Origin: Boseongicola sp.
Lineage (GTDB): Bacteria > Pseudomonadota > Alphaproteobacteria > Rhodobacterales > Rhodobacteraceae
DNA length: 64,000 nt
Direction: 5' to 3'
Assembly (NCBI GenBank): GCA_014075275.1
Contig: CP046179.1
Span: 3,233,932 to 3,297,931 of the forward strand
Shown here: positions 17,895 to 28,345 of the stretch, in pieces
Numbering within the stretch: the first letter of the stretch is position 1
How the letters are laid out: each line of letters opens with the position of its first letter
Notes under the pieces: model-generated
Database searches by the model: none
What the model was told of the DNA's origin: nothing
What the model saw: the letters and a program-made list of their open reading frames with translations, nothing else
Program-made: the position numbers and the translations under genes

Positions 17895-18212
17895 TGTGCA
17901 GGTCTCCGCCAGAACAGAGACAATCTGGTCACGATTTCCGGCAAATTTGTGGCGATCAGCCTAAAAAACCGCTGAATTTGAACGAATCCAACGTGGAAAT
18001 CGCGTGTTTTGCACCAATGACACGGTTGGCGCATAGCTGCTGCCCGATGCCAGCGTCGCGCGTCGCAACGGTTCAATGCCGTTTCTCATGCCAGTCATGT
18101 TCATCAAATTCGCAGCAGATTGATGACAGCTATGCAAGAATTCCGCGTCAGACTTCAGTGAAGTTGGGGGATTTCTGCGGTTGGTTAATGTGAGCGGAAC
18201 CGGTTGGTCGTT
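17895..18212. other. Intergenic region
   Basis: About 320 bases between two genes on the minus strand. I see no convincing ORF, RNA or terminator. It should contain the promoter for the gene at 16637-17894. Confidence 0.5.
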
Positions 18213-18632
18213 TCAGAATAGGCGCTGCACCTTGACGCCCCGTGTCTGCAACTCTTCGTCAAAGATCCGTCCGGATGGGATGCAGGCCGCGGGCACATAC
18301 AATCGCGGGCCAGAGTGCCGGAAGATGGTCACACGCTGCGAAAGATCCAGACCTGTGCGTGCCTTGACCATATCGATGTCGTCAATGGTGACCGAGGCAC
18401 CCCGTTGCCCGATTTTCCACGAGATTTGGGTTTCGTCGATTGTCATCTCCGCCTGCGTGTTGGCGATGACGCCCCAGACCGCCGGGGATATCAGCACAGC
18501 AAAGACGGCAGCTACGATGGGATGCAAATTCATGAAGAATATCAGCAGGATCAGGGCCAGCACTGACAAAGCTGTCATGGTGATGTCCACAGGTTCGCGC
18601 GAGCCGCGTTTATGGTGAAAGACTTCGGCCAT
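18213..18632 (-). CDS. Membrane protein with PH-like C-terminal part, unknown function
   Basis: A 139-aa protein starting at the ATG at 18632. The N-terminus has two hydrophobic segments (ALSVLALILLIFFMNLHPIV and AAVFAVLISPAVWGVI). The C-terminal half reads as alternating strands (MTIDETQISWKIGQRG and VTIDDIDMVKAR), like small bacterial PH-type domains that follow two membrane helices. I do not recognise a named family. It is divergent from glcB. Confidence 0.55.
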   Translation of the reverse strand: MAEVFHHKRGSREPVDITMTALSVLALILLIFFMNLHPIVAAVFAVLISPAVWGVIANTQAEMTIDETQISWKIGQRGASVTIDDIDMVKARTGLDLSQRVTIFRHSGPRLYVPAACIPSGRIFDEELQTRGVKVQRLF

Positions 18633-18796
18633 AGCGGCCTGACTAGGCGCTTGCCTGCCCCGGTGGCAAGTCCATTTTAATGCAGTGTTCAGCGCAAAAT
18701 CATGAATTGGATAGGTCAGCGAACCAATCTGCTTGAAGATATGCAAGGTTCAAAATATGAAATCGGCCAGCGTCTGAAGACTTGAAGGAACCATAA

Positions 18797-20932
18797 ATGA
18801 CTGAACGCTTTCACAAATCGGGATTGTCCGTTGACCCGATCATGGCAGATTTCATCGATAATCAGGCGCTGCCCGGAACCGACATCTCGCCCGAGGAGTT
18901 CTGGGAAAGTTTCAGCGAAATCGCTCATGATCTGGCGCCAAAGAACGCGACTCTTTTTGCTGTTCGCGAAGAGATGCAGGAAAAGATTGATGCCTGGCAT
19001 GGCGACAATCCGGGTCAGATCACCGATTCTGAACGCTATGAAGCGTTTCTGCGCGAGATTGGCTACCTGGTGGACGAGGGCGAGGATTTCGCACTGGAAA
19101 CTGTAGGCACTGACCCTGAGATTGCAATGATCCCCGGGCCGCAATTGGTGGTTCCAATTACCAATGCGCGCTATGCGCTGAATGCTGCGAATGCCCGTTG
19201 GGGATCACTTTATGACGCGCTTTATGGCACCGACGCCATCGGCGACTTGCCGACTGGACGTGATTATGATCCGGCCCGTGGTGGGCGGGTGATCGCATGG
19301 GCCAAGGGACATCTGGATCAAGCAGTGCCGTTGGCCAATGGAAGCTGGGCAAATGTAACGTCGCTGGGAACTCATGAAGATGCTCTGACAGTGGAGCTTG
19401 CCAATCCGGCGCAGTTCTTTGGTTGGTCGGCGCGCGGTTCCGCCAAGTCTTACCTGTTCAAAAAGAACGGCTTGGCGATCGAGGTAACAGTGGATGCTGA
19501 ACATCTGATTGGTAAGGACGACCCTGCCAACATAGCCGATATCCGTCTTGAAAGCGCCATGAGCGTGATAATGGATTGCGAAGATTCGGTGGCTTGCGTT
19601 GATGCCGAGGACAAGGTTCTTGCCTATTCAAACTGGCTGGGTCTGATGCGGGGCGATCTGAGCGAGGATATTACGAAACGGGGTAAGACTTATACGCGCC
19701 GCTTGAAGGGTGACGCGACATACACCGCTTTGGATGGTACCTTTTTTGCGCAGAAAGGGCGCGCTTTGATGTTGGTGCGCAATGTCGGCCATCTGATGAC
19801 CAACCCGGCGATTTTGATGCGTGATGGCAGTGAAATTCCCGAGGGGTTGATGGATGCCATGGTGACGACGACGATCGCTTTGCACGATCTGATGAAGTCG
19901 GGCGGCACCCGCAATTCGCTGAGCGGATCAGTCTATGTTGTAAAGCCGAAGATGCACGGGCCTGACGAGGTTGCCTTTGCTGAAGAGATCTTCGCCCGGG
20001 TCGAGATGGCGTTGGGGTTGGCGCGCAATACCGTCAAGCTGGGGATCATGGACGAAGAACGTCGCACCTCGGTCAATCTGAAGGAATGCATTCGGGCGGC
20101 GAAATCACGGGTGGCGTTCATCAATACCGGATTCCTGGATCGAACGGGTGACGAGATTCATACGTCAATGGAAGCCGGGCCAATGATCCGGAAGGGCAAT
20201 ATGAAGAATACCGCCTGGATATCGGCATATGAAGATCGCAACGTCGATATCGGACTGGCTTGCAGATTGTCGGGCCGCGCGCAAATCGGCAAGGGGATGT
20301 GGGCCGCGCCGGACATGATGGCCGACATGCTGGAGCAAAAAATCGGGCACCCGCAATCGGGGGCCAATTGCGCCTGGGTGCCGTCGCCGACGGCGGCCAC
20401 GTTGCATGCAACCCATTACCACAAGGTCGATGTCATGGCCCGCCAGGCAGAGCTTGCCCGTGGCGGTGCGCGGGGCAGCTTGAAGGACTTGCTGACAGTG
20501 CCATTGGCGGGCAAACCGGACTGGAGCGACGCGGATATTCTCGAAGAGATCGAAAACAATGCACAAGGCATCCTTGGATATGTGGTGCGCTGGATTGATC
20601 AGGGTGTGGGGTGTTCGAAAGTGCCCGATATCCACGATGTCGGGTTGATGGAAGATCGCGCGACTTGCCGGATTTCTTCCCAGGCTTTGGCGAACTGGTT
20701 GCACCATGGGGTAGTGACCAGAGATCAGGTGATGACGGCGATGAAAAAGATGGCGGCCGTTGTGGATGGGCAGAATGCGGGCGATCCGTTGTATCGCAAT
20801 ATGGCACCGACGTTCGACACAATTGCCTTTCAGGCCGCCTGTGATCTGGTTTTTGAGGGGCGCGCTCAGCCATCGGGCTATACCGAGCCTGTTCTGCACC
20901 GGCGTCGTCAGGAGCTGAAAGCAGCAACTTAA
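18797..20932 (+). CDS. glcB: Malate synthase G
   Basis: Malate synthase G condenses glyoxylate with acetyl-CoA to malate in the glyoxylate bypass. At 711 aa this is the usual length for the G isoform. Recognisable blocks include [55 protein letters not shown] and the C-terminal [10 protein letters not shown] followed by [13 protein letters not shown], the expected order. AAGGAACC lies just before the ATG. Nothing else nearby belongs to the glyoxylate pathway. Confidence 0.95.
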   Translation: MTERFHKSGLSVDPIMADFIDNQALPGTDISPEEFWESFSEIAHDLAPKNATLFAVREEMQEKIDAWHGDNPGQITDSERYEAFLREIGYLVDEGEDFALETVGTDPEIAMIPGPQLVVPITNARYALNAANARWGSLYDALYGTDAIGDLPTGRDYDPARGGRVIAWAKGHLDQAVPLANGSWANVTSLGTHEDALTVELANPAQFFGWSARGSAKSYLFKKNGLAIEVTVDAEHLIGKDDPANIADIRLESAMSVIMDCEDSVACVDAEDKVLAYSNWLGLMRGDLSEDITKRGKTYTRRLKGDATYTALDGTFFAQKGRALMLVRNVGHLMTNPAILMRDGSEIPEGLMDAMVTTTIALHDLMKSGGTRNSLSGSVYVVKPKMHGPDEVAFAEEIFARVEMALGLARNTVKLGIMDEERRTSVNLKECIRAAKSRVAFINTGFLDRTGDEIHTSMEAGPMIRKGNMKNTAWISAYEDRNVDIGLACRLSGRAQIGKGMWAAPDMMADMLEQKIGHPQSGANCAWVPSPTAATLHATHYHKVDVMARQAELARGGARGSLKDLLTVPLAGKPDWSDADILEEIENNAQGILGYVVRWIDQGVGCSKVPDIHDVGLMEDRATCRISSQALANWLHHGVVTRDQVMTAMKKMAAVVDGQNAGDPLYRNMAPTFDTIAFQAACDLVFEGRAQPSGYTEPVLHRRRQELKAAT

Positions 20933-21092
20933 GCACAGCCCTCAAGGATCTGAATGCGCGACTTGCGCGCCTCGGATCTGCGCAAATTTCAACCAATGTG
21001 TGAAAACTGAGTGACGACTGTGCGCTTGAGGCGGTTAATTAACGCGTCCGTGTGCAGTATGCCGGACAAAATTGTCGGGATTGAATTTGACT

Positions 21093-21869
21093 ATGGTACG
21101 ACCTGTCGTTGGGATTATTGGAAACGCCTATGACCTGGAGGGCGACTATCCGGTTCATGCATCGGGGCGCATGAACTCGCAGGCCGTGCGCGATGTGTCC
21201 GAGGCTTTGCCATTGATTGTGCCCGCATCTCCGGCGCTCAGCGACCTGAACGATCTGATTGCGGCCTGTGACGGTTTTGTCCTGACCGGCGCGCGCCCCA
21301 ATGTTCACCCCGAAGAATACGACGAAACGCCGACTGAGGCTTATGGCATGTTTGACCGTGACCGCGACACGCTGACGTTGCCGCTGGTTCGCCATTGCGT
21401 CGCCTCGGGTCACCCTATCCTGTCGATTTGCCGTGGGTTTCAGGAACTGAACGTCGCAATGGGCGGGTCGCTTTACCCCGAGATCTGGGACCTGCCGGGG
21501 CGCATGAACCATCGGATGCCGCCTGAGGGAACGATGGCGGAAAAATTCGCCCTGCGCCACGATGTATCCTTTTCCGAAGGCGGTGTTTTTCACGAGGTAA
21601 TGGGTGCAGCCGTTGTGCGCACCAATTCGCTGCATGGACAGGGCATCAAGGAAAAAGGCGATCGCATCGTGATTGATGGCTGGGCACCTGATGGCACACC
21701 AGAGGCGATTTACGTCGATGCAGCCCCCGGGTTTACGCTGGGCGTGCAGTGGCACCCGGAATACTGCGCAGCAGATGATCCGGTGTCGCGACGGCTGTTT
21801 GAAGCTTTCGGAGATGCGTGCCGCGCCTGGCAGGCGGGTGAACGGCCCGAAAAGCTGCGCAGCGCTTAA
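21093..21869 (+). CDS. Class I glutamine amidotransferase, PuuD-like
   Basis: This 258-aa protein has the fold of gamma-glutamyl-gamma-aminobutyrate hydrolases. The nucleophile lies in the ILSICRGFQELN segment, and VQWHPEYCA has the His-x-Glu pair of the triad. PuuD removes gamma-glutamyl from polyamine intermediates. The start is the ATG at 21093 (MVRPVVGIIGN). No other polyamine genes are nearby, so the substrate is unproven. The small gene at 21905 follows. Confidence 0.85.
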   Translation: MVRPVVGIIGNAYDLEGDYPVHASGRMNSQAVRDVSEALPLIVPASPALSDLNDLIAACDGFVLTGARPNVHPEEYDETPTEAYGMFDRDRDTLTLPLVRHCVASGHPILSICRGFQELNVAMGGSLYPEIWDLPGRMNHRMPPEGTMAEKFALRHDVSFSEGGVFHEVMGAAVVRTNSLHGQGIKEKGDRIVIDGWAPDGTPEAIYVDAAPGFTLGVQWHPEYCAADDPVSRRLFEAFGDACRAWQAGERPEKLRSA

Positions 21870-21904
21870 CCGAACGCTAACCATGTGTGCGTCTATGTGT
21901 GCGC

Positions 21905-22135
21905 ATGAAGGTGACCTGCTATCCCATAGACGCCGATCTGTTTTTTACGGATTTCTTTGGCAGCAAGGCTGCGCGTCAGGGTGCGGTCGTGCGGCGCAAA
22001 GTTCGGGATGTTGAGCGCTTGGTCGGGCGAGACGTCTTTTTGCGGGAAGTGAAGCGGCGCGGATTTCCAGTGTTCGAAAATGCCGGGCAGTTTGTCGTGT
22101 TCTGCAATCGCGAGGCGATCCGGCGCTTGAAATGA
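21905..22135 (+). CDS. Small hypothetical protein
   Basis: A 76-aa basic protein (MKVTCYPIDADLFFTDFF at the start, many Arg and Lys, ending REAIRRLK). I do not recognise a family. No signal peptide or membrane segment is visible. Four consecutive hairpins begin 3 bases after its stop, so its transcript probably ends there or is processed. Confidence 0.5.
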   Translation: MKVTCYPIDADLFFTDFFGSKAARQGAVVRRKVRDVERLVGRDVFLREVKRRGFPVFENAGQFVVFCNREAIRRLK

Positions 22136-22137
22136 GG

Positions 22138-22236
22138 GATGTCCGACGCGGACATCTGAATGGAAATCGACGCGATTTCCGGCTGGGAGATGAATTCCGT
22201 GTCGGAATTCAACTTGGGAAAATGCGTCATTTTCCC
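22138..22236. repeat. Array of four consecutive perfect hairpins (8-9 bp stems, 3-nt loops)
   Basis: Four back-to-back hairpins lie in 99 bases. They are 22138-22156 (GATGTCCG-ACG-CGGACATC), 22162-22180 (GGAAATCG-ACG-CGATTTCC), 22192-22210 (GAATTCCG-TGT-CGGAATTC) and 22216-22236 (GGGAAAATG-CGT-CATTTTCCC, followed by TTTT). Every stem is perfect and every loop is three bases, but the stem sequences differ. The last one followed by Ts could end transcription. The shared shape with different stems suggests selection on structure. Confidence 0.85.
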
Positions 22237-22272
22237 TTTTCCTGTCTCTCGGATCGGCGTAAATCCGGACCT

Positions 22273-22959
22273 ATGAAACGCTCTCGCATCAACGATATCA
22301 TGGCCGCTGCGGATGATATGATCCGCCATCACGGCTTTACCCTGCCACCCTTTGCCTATTGGTCGCCGGATGAATTTCGCGCCCGCACCGATGCCCGACG
22401 TATTGTCGAGGCCCGCATGGGTTGGGACATCACCGACTATGGTCAGGGGGATTTCGACAATCTGGGTCTGTTCCTCTTCACGCTGCGCAACGGCAGTCTG
22501 GCCGACCTCGAACGCGGTGGTGGCATGGTTTACGCCGAGAAGCTGTTGATCAGCCGTCAGGATCAGATCAGCCCGATGCACACCCATGTCATCAAATCCG
22601 AAGACATCATTAATCGCGGCGGCGCGACCATGGTGATCGAACTTTTTGGTTCGGACGACGACGGCAACTTCGCTGAAGACAAAGGCGGAACCGTCATTTG
22701 CGACGGTATTGAGCGCCGCTTTGGCCCCGGCGAGAAGTTGAAATTCGCCCCCGGCGAAAGCGTAACGCTGATGCCCGGCGACTGGCATGCGTTCTGGGGC
22801 GAGGGGGGCGATGTGTTGATCGGCGAGGTTTCGACTGTGAACGACGATCTGACCGACAATGTCTTCCGTGAACCTATTGGCCGCTTTGCGGCCATAGACG
22901 AAGATGTGGACCCAACTCACCTTTTGGTCAGCGACTACGATACCTGGTTGTCGGTCTAG
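22273..22959 (+). CDS. D-lyxose ketol-isomerase
   Basis: This 228-aa cupin-type protein matches the D-lyxose isomerase family, which interconverts D-lyxose and D-xylulose. It shows the metal-binding pattern SPMHTHVIKSEDIINRGG and, later, LMPGDWHAFWGEGG, which supply His and Glu ligands of the cupin barrel. The ATG at 22273 gives MKRSRINDIM, the expected N-terminus; the longer frame runs through the hairpin array and is not credible. A 38-codon frame from 22160 ends in an ATGA overlap with this start. Confidence 0.85.
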   Translation: MKRSRINDIMAAADDMIRHHGFTLPPFAYWSPDEFRARTDARRIVEARMGWDITDYGQGDFDNLGLFLFTLRNGSLADLERGGGMVYAEKLLISRQDQISPMHTHVIKSEDIINRGGATMVIELFGSDDDGNFAEDKGGTVICDGIERRFGPGEKLKFAPGESVTLMPGDWHAFWGEGGDVLIGEVSTVNDDLTDNVFREPIGRFAAIDEDVDPTHLLVSDYDTWLSV

Positions 22960-23113
22960 AGCGAGAAAAATCCAAATAATTAAGGCGTCACAGAGCCGCG
23001 CATGGCCGTTATGCGCGAGAGTCGCATTGAGAAATCCCTTTCGCCGCTTTAAGGAGCGTTCAATCCGCCCAATTTCCGTTGGGTAAAGGGACCAATTCGA
23101 AGGGGAACAGCCC

Positions 23114-24685
23114 ATGAAGATCGGAGCACCGAAGGAAACGGCAACCGGTGAAGCGCGTGTCGCAATGACGCCTGCAAGCGTGAAAGACCTGATGAAGCTT
23201 GGGCACGAGTGTATCGTGCAGAAGGGCGCAGGCGAAGCTGCCGGTTTCTCTGACAAGGCTTACAAAGACGCAGGTGCCGAGGTTGTCACGGGTGCAGCTG
23301 TTTGGGACACGGCGGATATTGTTGCCAAGGTGCGTCCGCCATCTGACACAGAGGCAAAGAAGCTGTCTGATGGTCAGACTCTGATCTCGTTCTTCTATCC
23401 CGTCGCCAACGAAGCCTTGATGGAAACCGCCAAAGGGCAGGGTGCCAGCGTCATTGCCATGGACATGGTGCCGCGCATCAGTCGCGCCCAGAAGATGGAT
23501 GCGCTGTCTTCAATGGCAAACATCGCTGGGTATCGCGCGGTGATCGAGGCGGGTAATAATTTCGGTCGCTTTTTCACTGGTCAGGTGACTGCTGCGGGCA
23601 AGGTGCCCCCGGCCAAGGTGCTGATCGTCGGGGCTGGCGTTGCCGGTCTGGCCGCCATCGGCACGGCAACGTCGCTGGGTGCGATCACGCTTGCCTTTGA
23701 TGTGCGCCCCGAAGTGGCTGAACAGATCGAATCTATGGGTGCCGAGTTCGTTTATCTTGATTTCGAAGAAGCTGCGCAGGACGGCGCTGCGACCGGTGGT
23801 TATGCGGCCCCGTCTTCCCCGGAGTTCCGCGAAAAGCAGCTTGCGAAGTTTCGCGAGTTGGCTCCGGACGTTGATATCGTCATCACCACGGCCCTGATCC
23901 CGAACCGTGACGCGCCGGTTCTTTGGACCAAAGACATGGTCGAGGCGATGAAGCCCGGCTCGGTCATTGTTGACCTGGCAGCTGAGCGTGGCGGCAACTG
24001 CGAACTCACTGTTCCGGACGAGAAAATTGTGACAGACAACGGGGTTACCATCGTCGGTTACACCGATTTCCCAAGTCGGATGGCGACCCAGTCTTCGCTG
24101 CTTTATGCCAACAACATCCGCCATATGATGGCCGATCTGACGCCGGAGAAAGACGGCGTTGTCGTCCACAATATGGAAGACGATGTGATCCGCGGCGCAA
24201 CCGTGACCCACGGCGGCGAGATCACCTATCCGCCGCCACCGCCCAAGATCAAAGCGATTGCGGCGCAGCCGAAGAAAGACAAACCGAAAGAGCTGACGCT
24301 TGAAGAAAAGCGCGCAGCCGAGGCTGCCGCGTTCAAACAGACGACCCGACAGCAAGTTGGTCTGCTGGTTGTTGGTGGTGGACTGTTGCTGGCGGTGGGT
24401 GCTTATGCCCCGGCCAGTTTCATGCAGCACTTTATCGTCTTCGTGCTGTCAGTCTTTGTCGGCTTCCAGGTGATCTGGAATGTCAGCCACGCACTGCACA
24501 CGCCGTTGATGGCGGTCACAAACGCCATCTCGTCGATCATCATCGTTGGCGCGCTGATGCAGATCGGATCGGGGTCGTTCCTGGTGATCCTGCTGGCGGC
24601 GCTGTCGGTCTTCATGGCCGGGATTAACATATTCGGCGGCTTCCTAGTGACACGGCGCATGCTCGCCATGTTCCAGAAATCGTAA
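23114..24685 (+). CDS. pntA: NAD(P) transhydrogenase subunit alpha
   Basis: PntA carries the NAD-binding domain of the membrane transhydrogenase that uses the proton gradient to move hydride from NADH to NADP. The 523-aa protein begins MKIGAPKET, has the Rossmann motif [12 protein letters not shown] and the loop [11 protein letters not shown], and ends in four hydrophobic segments (from [19 protein letters not shown]). It is the fused form with the transmembrane part included. A strong ribosome site (AAGGGGAACAGCCC) precedes the ATG. pntB follows 14 bases downstream. Confidence 0.96.
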   Translation: MKIGAPKETATGEARVAMTPASVKDLMKLGHECIVQKGAGEAAGFSDKAYKDAGAEVVTGAAVWDTADIVAKVRPPSDTEAKKLSDGQTLISFFYPVANEALMETAKGQGASVIAMDMVPRISRAQKMDALSSMANIAGYRAVIEAGNNFGRFFTGQVTAAGKVPPAKVLIVGAGVAGLAAIGTATSLGAITLAFDVRPEVAEQIESMGAEFVYLDFEEAAQDGAATGGYAAPSSPEFREKQLAKFRELAPDVDIVITTALIPNRDAPVLWTKDMVEAMKPGSVIVDLAAERGGNCELTVPDEKIVTDNGVTIVGYTDFPSRMATQSSLLYANNIRHMMADLTPEKDGVVVHNMEDDVIRGATVTHGGEITYPPPPPKIKAIAAQPKKDKPKELTLEEKRAAEAAAFKQTTRQQVGLLVVGGGLLLAVGAYAPASFMQHFIVFVLSVFVGFQVIWNVSHALHTPLMAVTNAISSIIIVGALMQIGSGSFLVILLAALSVFMAGINIFGGFLVTRRMLAMFQKS

Positions 24686-24699
24686 GCGGGGCAGAGACA

Positions 24700-26139
24700 A
24701 TGGAATTCGGATTTACCACTGCCGCTTACGTCATCGCGGCTGTTCTTTTCATCCTATCGCTGGGCGGATTGTCCAATCAGGAAAGCGCGAAACGCGCGGT
24801 CTGGTATGGCATCGCGGGCATGGCGCTGGCGGTTTGGGCGACGCTGATCGGCCCCGGTTCGGGCCTTTGGTTGCTGTCGGTCATCCTGATCAGTGCCGGC
24901 GGGATCATCGGCTACTACGTGGCGCAGCGCGTCCAGATGACTGAAATGCCGCAACTTGTGGCAGCCATGCATTCGCTGGTTGGTCTGGCGGCGGTCTTCG
25001 TCGGCTTCAACGCACATTTCGAGATCGGCAATGTCGCGGCGGCGATGATGTCGGGCGCAAATCTCAGCGAACTGGGCACATTCGGGGCGCTGATCGCCAA
25101 GAAAACGGTTGTCGAGATCAACATCCTTCGGGTTGAACTGTTCCTCGGCGTCTTTATCGGGGCGATCACCTTCACCGGTTCGGTTGTTGCCTTTGGCAAA
25201 CTTGCGGGCAAAGTCACCACGGTCGCGACGAAATTGCCGGGCGGGCATCTGTTGAACGCTTCGGCCGCTGCAATCTCGATCCTTTGCCTGATCTGGTATT
25301 TCAACACCGGCGGATTCTTCCCGCTGTTCCTGATGACGCTGGCGGCCCTGTTCATCGGCTATCACCTGATCATGGGCATCGGCGGCGCGGACATGCCTGT
25401 CGTTGTGTCGATGCTGAACAGCTATTCCGGCTGGGCGGCGGCGGCGATTGGTTTCAGCCTTGGCAACGACCTGTTGATTGTTGTTGGCGCGCTGGTCGGC
25501 TCGTCCGGTGCGATCCTAAGTTACATCATGTGCAAGGCGATGAACCGGCAGTTTGTCAGCGTGATCCTTGGCGGCTTTGGGGCCACAACCGGCCCTGCGC
25601 AGGATATCGAGGGCGAGCAGATCGCCATTGATGCCGATGGTGTGGCGGCTGCGTTGCAGGATGCGGATAGCGTTGTGATTATTCCAGGCTACGGCATGGC
25701 GGTGGCGCAGGCGCAGCAGTCGGTCAGCGAGCTGACACGGAAGTTGCGCGAGGCTGGCAAAAACGTGCGCTTCGCAATCCATCCGGTGGCCGGACGTCTG
25801 CCGGGACACATGAACGTGCTTCTGGCCGAGGCACGGGTGCCTTACGATATCGTGCTGGAAATGGACGAGATCAACGATGATTTCCCATCGACAGACGTGG
25901 CGATTGTGATCGGCTCAAACGACATCGTGAACCCGGCGGCACAGGATGATCCGAACTCTCCGATTGCCGGGATGCCGGTATTGGAAGTCTGGAAAGCCAA
26001 GCAGGTGTTCGTATCCAAGCGCGGGCAGGGCACCGGGTATTCGGGCATCGAGAACCCGCTGTTCTTCAAGGATAACACGCGAATGTTCTATGGCGATGCG
26101 AAGGCCTCGGTGGATAGTTTGCTGCCGAAGCTGGATTGA
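24700..26139 (+). CDS. pntB: NAD(P) transhydrogenase subunit beta
   Basis: PntB supplies the remaining membrane helices and the NADP-binding domain. The 479-aa protein has about nine hydrophobic segments, then a soluble C-terminal domain with [15 protein letters not shown] and [20 protein letters not shown], which are signature blocks of the NADP site. It is co-transcribed with pntA. A strong intrinsic terminator follows 21 bases after the stop. Confidence 0.96.
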   Translation: MEFGFTTAAYVIAAVLFILSLGGLSNQESAKRAVWYGIAGMALAVWATLIGPGSGLWLLSVILISAGGIIGYYVAQRVQMTEMPQLVAAMHSLVGLAAVFVGFNAHFEIGNVAAAMMSGANLSELGTFGALIAKKTVVEINILRVELFLGVFIGAITFTGSVVAFGKLAGKVTTVATKLPGGHLLNASAAAISILCLIWYFNTGGFFPLFLMTLAALFIGYHLIMGIGGADMPVVVSMLNSYSGWAAAAIGFSLGNDLLIVVGALVGSSGAILSYIMCKAMNRQFVSVILGGFGATTGPAQDIEGEQIAIDADGVAAALQDADSVVIIPGYGMAVAQAQQSVSELTRKLREAGKNVRFAIHPVAGRLPGHMNVLLAEARVPYDIVLEMDEINDDFPSTDVAIVIGSNDIVNPAAQDDPNSPIAGMPVLEVWKAKQVFVSKRGQGTGYSGIENPLFFKDNTRMFYGDAKASVDSLLPKLD

Positions 26140-26160
26140 CGGCTTGAGTGAGACTTAGCG

Positions 26161-26191
26161 AAAGGGCCCGCCGTTTGGTGGGCCCTTTCTT
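26161..26191 (+). terminator. Rho-independent terminator of pntAB
   Basis: AAAGGGCCC and GGGCCCTTT form a 9-bp stem around a 10-nt loop, followed by CTTTCT. Confidence 0.9.
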
Positions 26192-26659
26192 TCTGATGCC
26201 AGAGAACCAAGAGGGGACCAAGTCCCCAAGGCACCCAATGCTGGGTTATGCGACCAGCACCGAGGTATGACGGCCGGGCAATTGCAAGGGCAATAGCTCG
26301 ATTCGGGGTTTGGAATCTCAAATCGAGTCGCCGTGAGATGCACGTTTGCGAGTATCCAGACGTTCGTTATGCCCGTTCCGAACCTCCTGATTGAGCCTGC
26401 TAGTTCTTTTCGAGCCAAGCTGCATGCCCTTGGAGGCGTTGTTTGGCTTATGAAATTCTGTAATATGTTTGGGGAGACGTTGAACGAGATCTTGGAGGTG
26501 ATTTTCCTGAACAATCTCATAGGGCTAAACTTCTGTGCAGAGTTACTTTCAAGTATGCTGGGAAGTTAAGAGCAAGAGAGAACAGGTCGGTACCTGGTCG
26601 CCATATTCCGGATTTTCCCGGAATTTTTGGTCAGCATTCGTAACTACGCGCCTTGCCCG
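26192..26659. other. Intergenic region before tRNA-Leu
   Basis: About 470 bases with no gene I can support. A 78-codon plus-strand frame (26333-26569) has no ribosome site and no family resemblance. Base composition is lower in G+C than in pntB, as expected near accessory DNA. Confidence 0.5.
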
Positions 26660-26687
26660 TTGACAGATCCAAAGCATGAGGATAATA
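26660..26687 (+). promoter_or_regulatory. Probable promoter of tRNA-Leu
   Basis: TTGACA at 26660-26665 is a perfect -35 box. GATAAT at 26681-26686 (or ATAATA one base later) is a fair -10 box at 15-16 bases, slightly short spacing. The tRNA starts about 18 bases after it. Confidence 0.6.
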
Positions 26688-26704
26688 GCAGTTTCACGAC
26701 ACCT

Positions 26705-26791
26705 GCCCAGGTGGCGGAATTGGTAGACGCGCTAGCTTCAGGTGCTAGTATTCGCAAGGATGTGGAGGTTCGAGTCCTCTCCTGGGCACCA
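26705..26791 (+). tRNA. tRNA-Leu (CAG)
   Basis: This has the class II (long variable arm) layout of tRNA-Leu, with CCA encoded at the end. The acceptor arms GCCCAGG and CCTGGGC pair perfectly. The anticodon stem CTAGC/GCTAG surrounds the loop TTCAGGT, so the anticodon is CAG. The T-arm reads GGAGGTTCGAGTCCTCT. An IS3-type element starts about 50 bases downstream. Confidence 0.95.
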
Positions 26792-26890
26792 TTTATCCCA
26801 AACATGTCTGAAGTCAGCGCCTATGGGTCCAATTAGGTTAATTTGATAAGAGAGTTTTGTTGGCTCATCGTAACCACTGAGGAGTGGGAC

Positions 26891-27265
26891 ATGAGACAGA
26901 CAACTGGAACTCGCAGGAGCCCCGGCGAGCAGATCGTCAAAGAGATCAAGCGCGCGACGCGCAAACAGTATTCGTCAGAAGAGAAGATCCGGATCGTGCT
27001 GGATGGCTTGCGTGGCGAAGACAGCATTGCTGAGTTGTGCCGTCGTGAGGGAATATCTCAAGGTATCTACTACAAATGGTCCAAGGACTTCATGGAAGCT
27101 GGCAAACGGCGGCTTGCTGGAGATACGGCGCGTGCGGCTACGACCGACGAAGTCAAGGACCTGCGCCGCGAAGCCCGAGACCTGAAGGAGGTCGTTGCCG
27201 AGCAAACACTGGAACTGCGTCTTCTCAAAAAAAGCATGACCGGCGGTGGGGGCGACCAAGAATGA
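26891..27265 (+). CDS. IS3-family transposase OrfA
   Basis: A 124-aa DNA-binding protein of the IS3 orfA type. It has an HTH (RIVLDGLRGEDSIAELCRRE, then GISQGIYYKWSKDF) and a C-terminal leucine-zipper-like coiled coil (EVKDLRREARDLKEVVAEQ). TGAGGAGTGGGAC precedes the ATG. The stop overlaps the orfB start as ATGA. OrfA directs binding to the terminal repeats. Confidence 0.9.
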   Translation: MRQTTGTRRSPGEQIVKEIKRATRKQYSSEEKIRIVLDGLRGEDSIAELCRREGISQGIYYKWSKDFMEAGKRRLAGDTARAATTDEVKDLRREARDLKEVVAEQTLELRLLKKSMTGGGGDQE

Positions 27266-28242
27266 GGTATGCTGCATCTGAGAAGTTGGAGATCATCCGG
27301 CTTGTTGAGGGGTCGCATTTGTCTGCTCGTCGAACATTGGCAAAGCTGGGCATCCCCCGCACCACATTTTACCGTTGGTATGATCGGTATCGGCAGCGCG
27401 GCGACGCTGGCCTTGTGGATCAAGCGCCTAAGCCCAGACATGTCTGGAACCGCATCCCCGACGAAGTCCGGCGCAAGGTCGTCAAGCTGGCGCTGCAGGA
27501 GACGGAGCTGTCGCCGCGCGAACTGGCAGTGACGTTCACGGATCGGGAGCGCTACTTCGTCTCGGAATCTTCAGTCTATCGGGCCCTGAAGGCCCACGAT
27601 CTGATCACCAGCCCGGCCTTTATCGTGCTCAAGGCGGCAAACGAGTTCAAAGACAAGACCACTGCGATCAACCAGCTTTGGCAAACCGACTTCACCTATC
27701 TCAAAGTGCTTGGCTGGGGCTGGTTCTATCTCAGCACAATCCTGGACGACTACAGCCGCTACATCATCTCGTGGAAACTCTGCACGAACATGCGGGCAGA
27801 GGACGTGACGGACACCCTGGATTTGGCGCTACAAGCATCAGGGTGCGATCAGGTTCACGTCATCCACAAACCCCGCCTCCTCAGCGACAACGGGTCCAGT
27901 TACGTCTCTGGCGATCTGGCTGAATGGCTGCAGGACAAAGGCATGAAGCATTCTCGGGGCGCACCATATCATCCCCAGACACAGGGCAAGATCGAGAGGT
28001 GGCATCAAACCCTGAAGAACCGCATCCTATTGGAGAACTACTTCCTTCCGGGAGACCTCGAAACCCAGATCGAAGCCTTCGTCGATCACTACAATCACAA
28101 GCGCTACCACGAGAGCCTGAACAACGTCACACCCGCCGACGTCTACTTCGGGCGTGACAAAGCCATTCTAAGACAACGGGAAAGGATCAAACGAAAGACG
28201 CTCGAAGCGCGGCGCTTGCATCACCGCCTGCACGCCGCATAA
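27262..28242 (+). CDS. IS3-family transposase OrfB (DDE integrase)
   Basis: This 326-aa protein has an N-terminal HTH (SARRTLAKLGIPRTTFYRWY) and an rve-type catalytic core. The acidic triad is visible as WQTDFTYL, LLSDNGSSY and GKIERWHQTLKN. The ATG at 27262 overlaps the orfA stop, so translational coupling is likely; the longer frame from 27076 runs inside orfA. All catalytic residues are intact, so the element may still be active. Confidence 0.92.
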   Translation: MRYAASEKLEIIRLVEGSHLSARRTLAKLGIPRTTFYRWYDRYRQRGDAGLVDQAPKPRHVWNRIPDEVRRKVVKLALQETELSPRELAVTFTDRERYFVSESSVYRALKAHDLITSPAFIVLKAANEFKDKTTAINQLWQTDFTYLKVLGWGWFYLSTILDDYSRYIISWKLCTNMRAEDVTDTLDLALQASGCDQVHVIHKPRLLSDNGSSYVSGDLAEWLQDKGMKHSRGAPYHPQTQGKIERWHQTLKNRILLENYFLPGDLETQIEAFVDHYNHKRYHESLNNVTPADVYFGRDKAILRQRERIKRKTLEARRLHHRLHAA

Positions 28243-28345
28243 TCAAACCAACCAGATCAGCCAAACTCTCTCTTAGTCTAGGCCGCCCTTGGTTCCAAAA
28301 ACCCTGACGACGGACATATCACGGCTACCTTAGCCCCGAATCCGT

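Larger units (their letters stand above)
26842..28280 (+). mobile_element. IS3-family insertion sequence
   Basis: A complete-looking element of about 1.44 kb with overlapping orfA and orfB. The ends carry imperfect inverted repeats: the left end reads TTTGATAAGAGAGTTTTG and the reverse complement of the right end reads TAGACTAAGAGAGAGTTT, sharing a TAAGAGAG core. The outer limits are set by eye, and I could not define a target duplication. It sits just downstream of tRNA-Leu, at the border of the catabolic island. Confidence 0.85.

Noticed and set aside
26333-26569. 78-codon frame between pntB and tRNA-Leu
   Set aside because: It has no ribosome site, no family resemblance and ordinary length for a chance frame.
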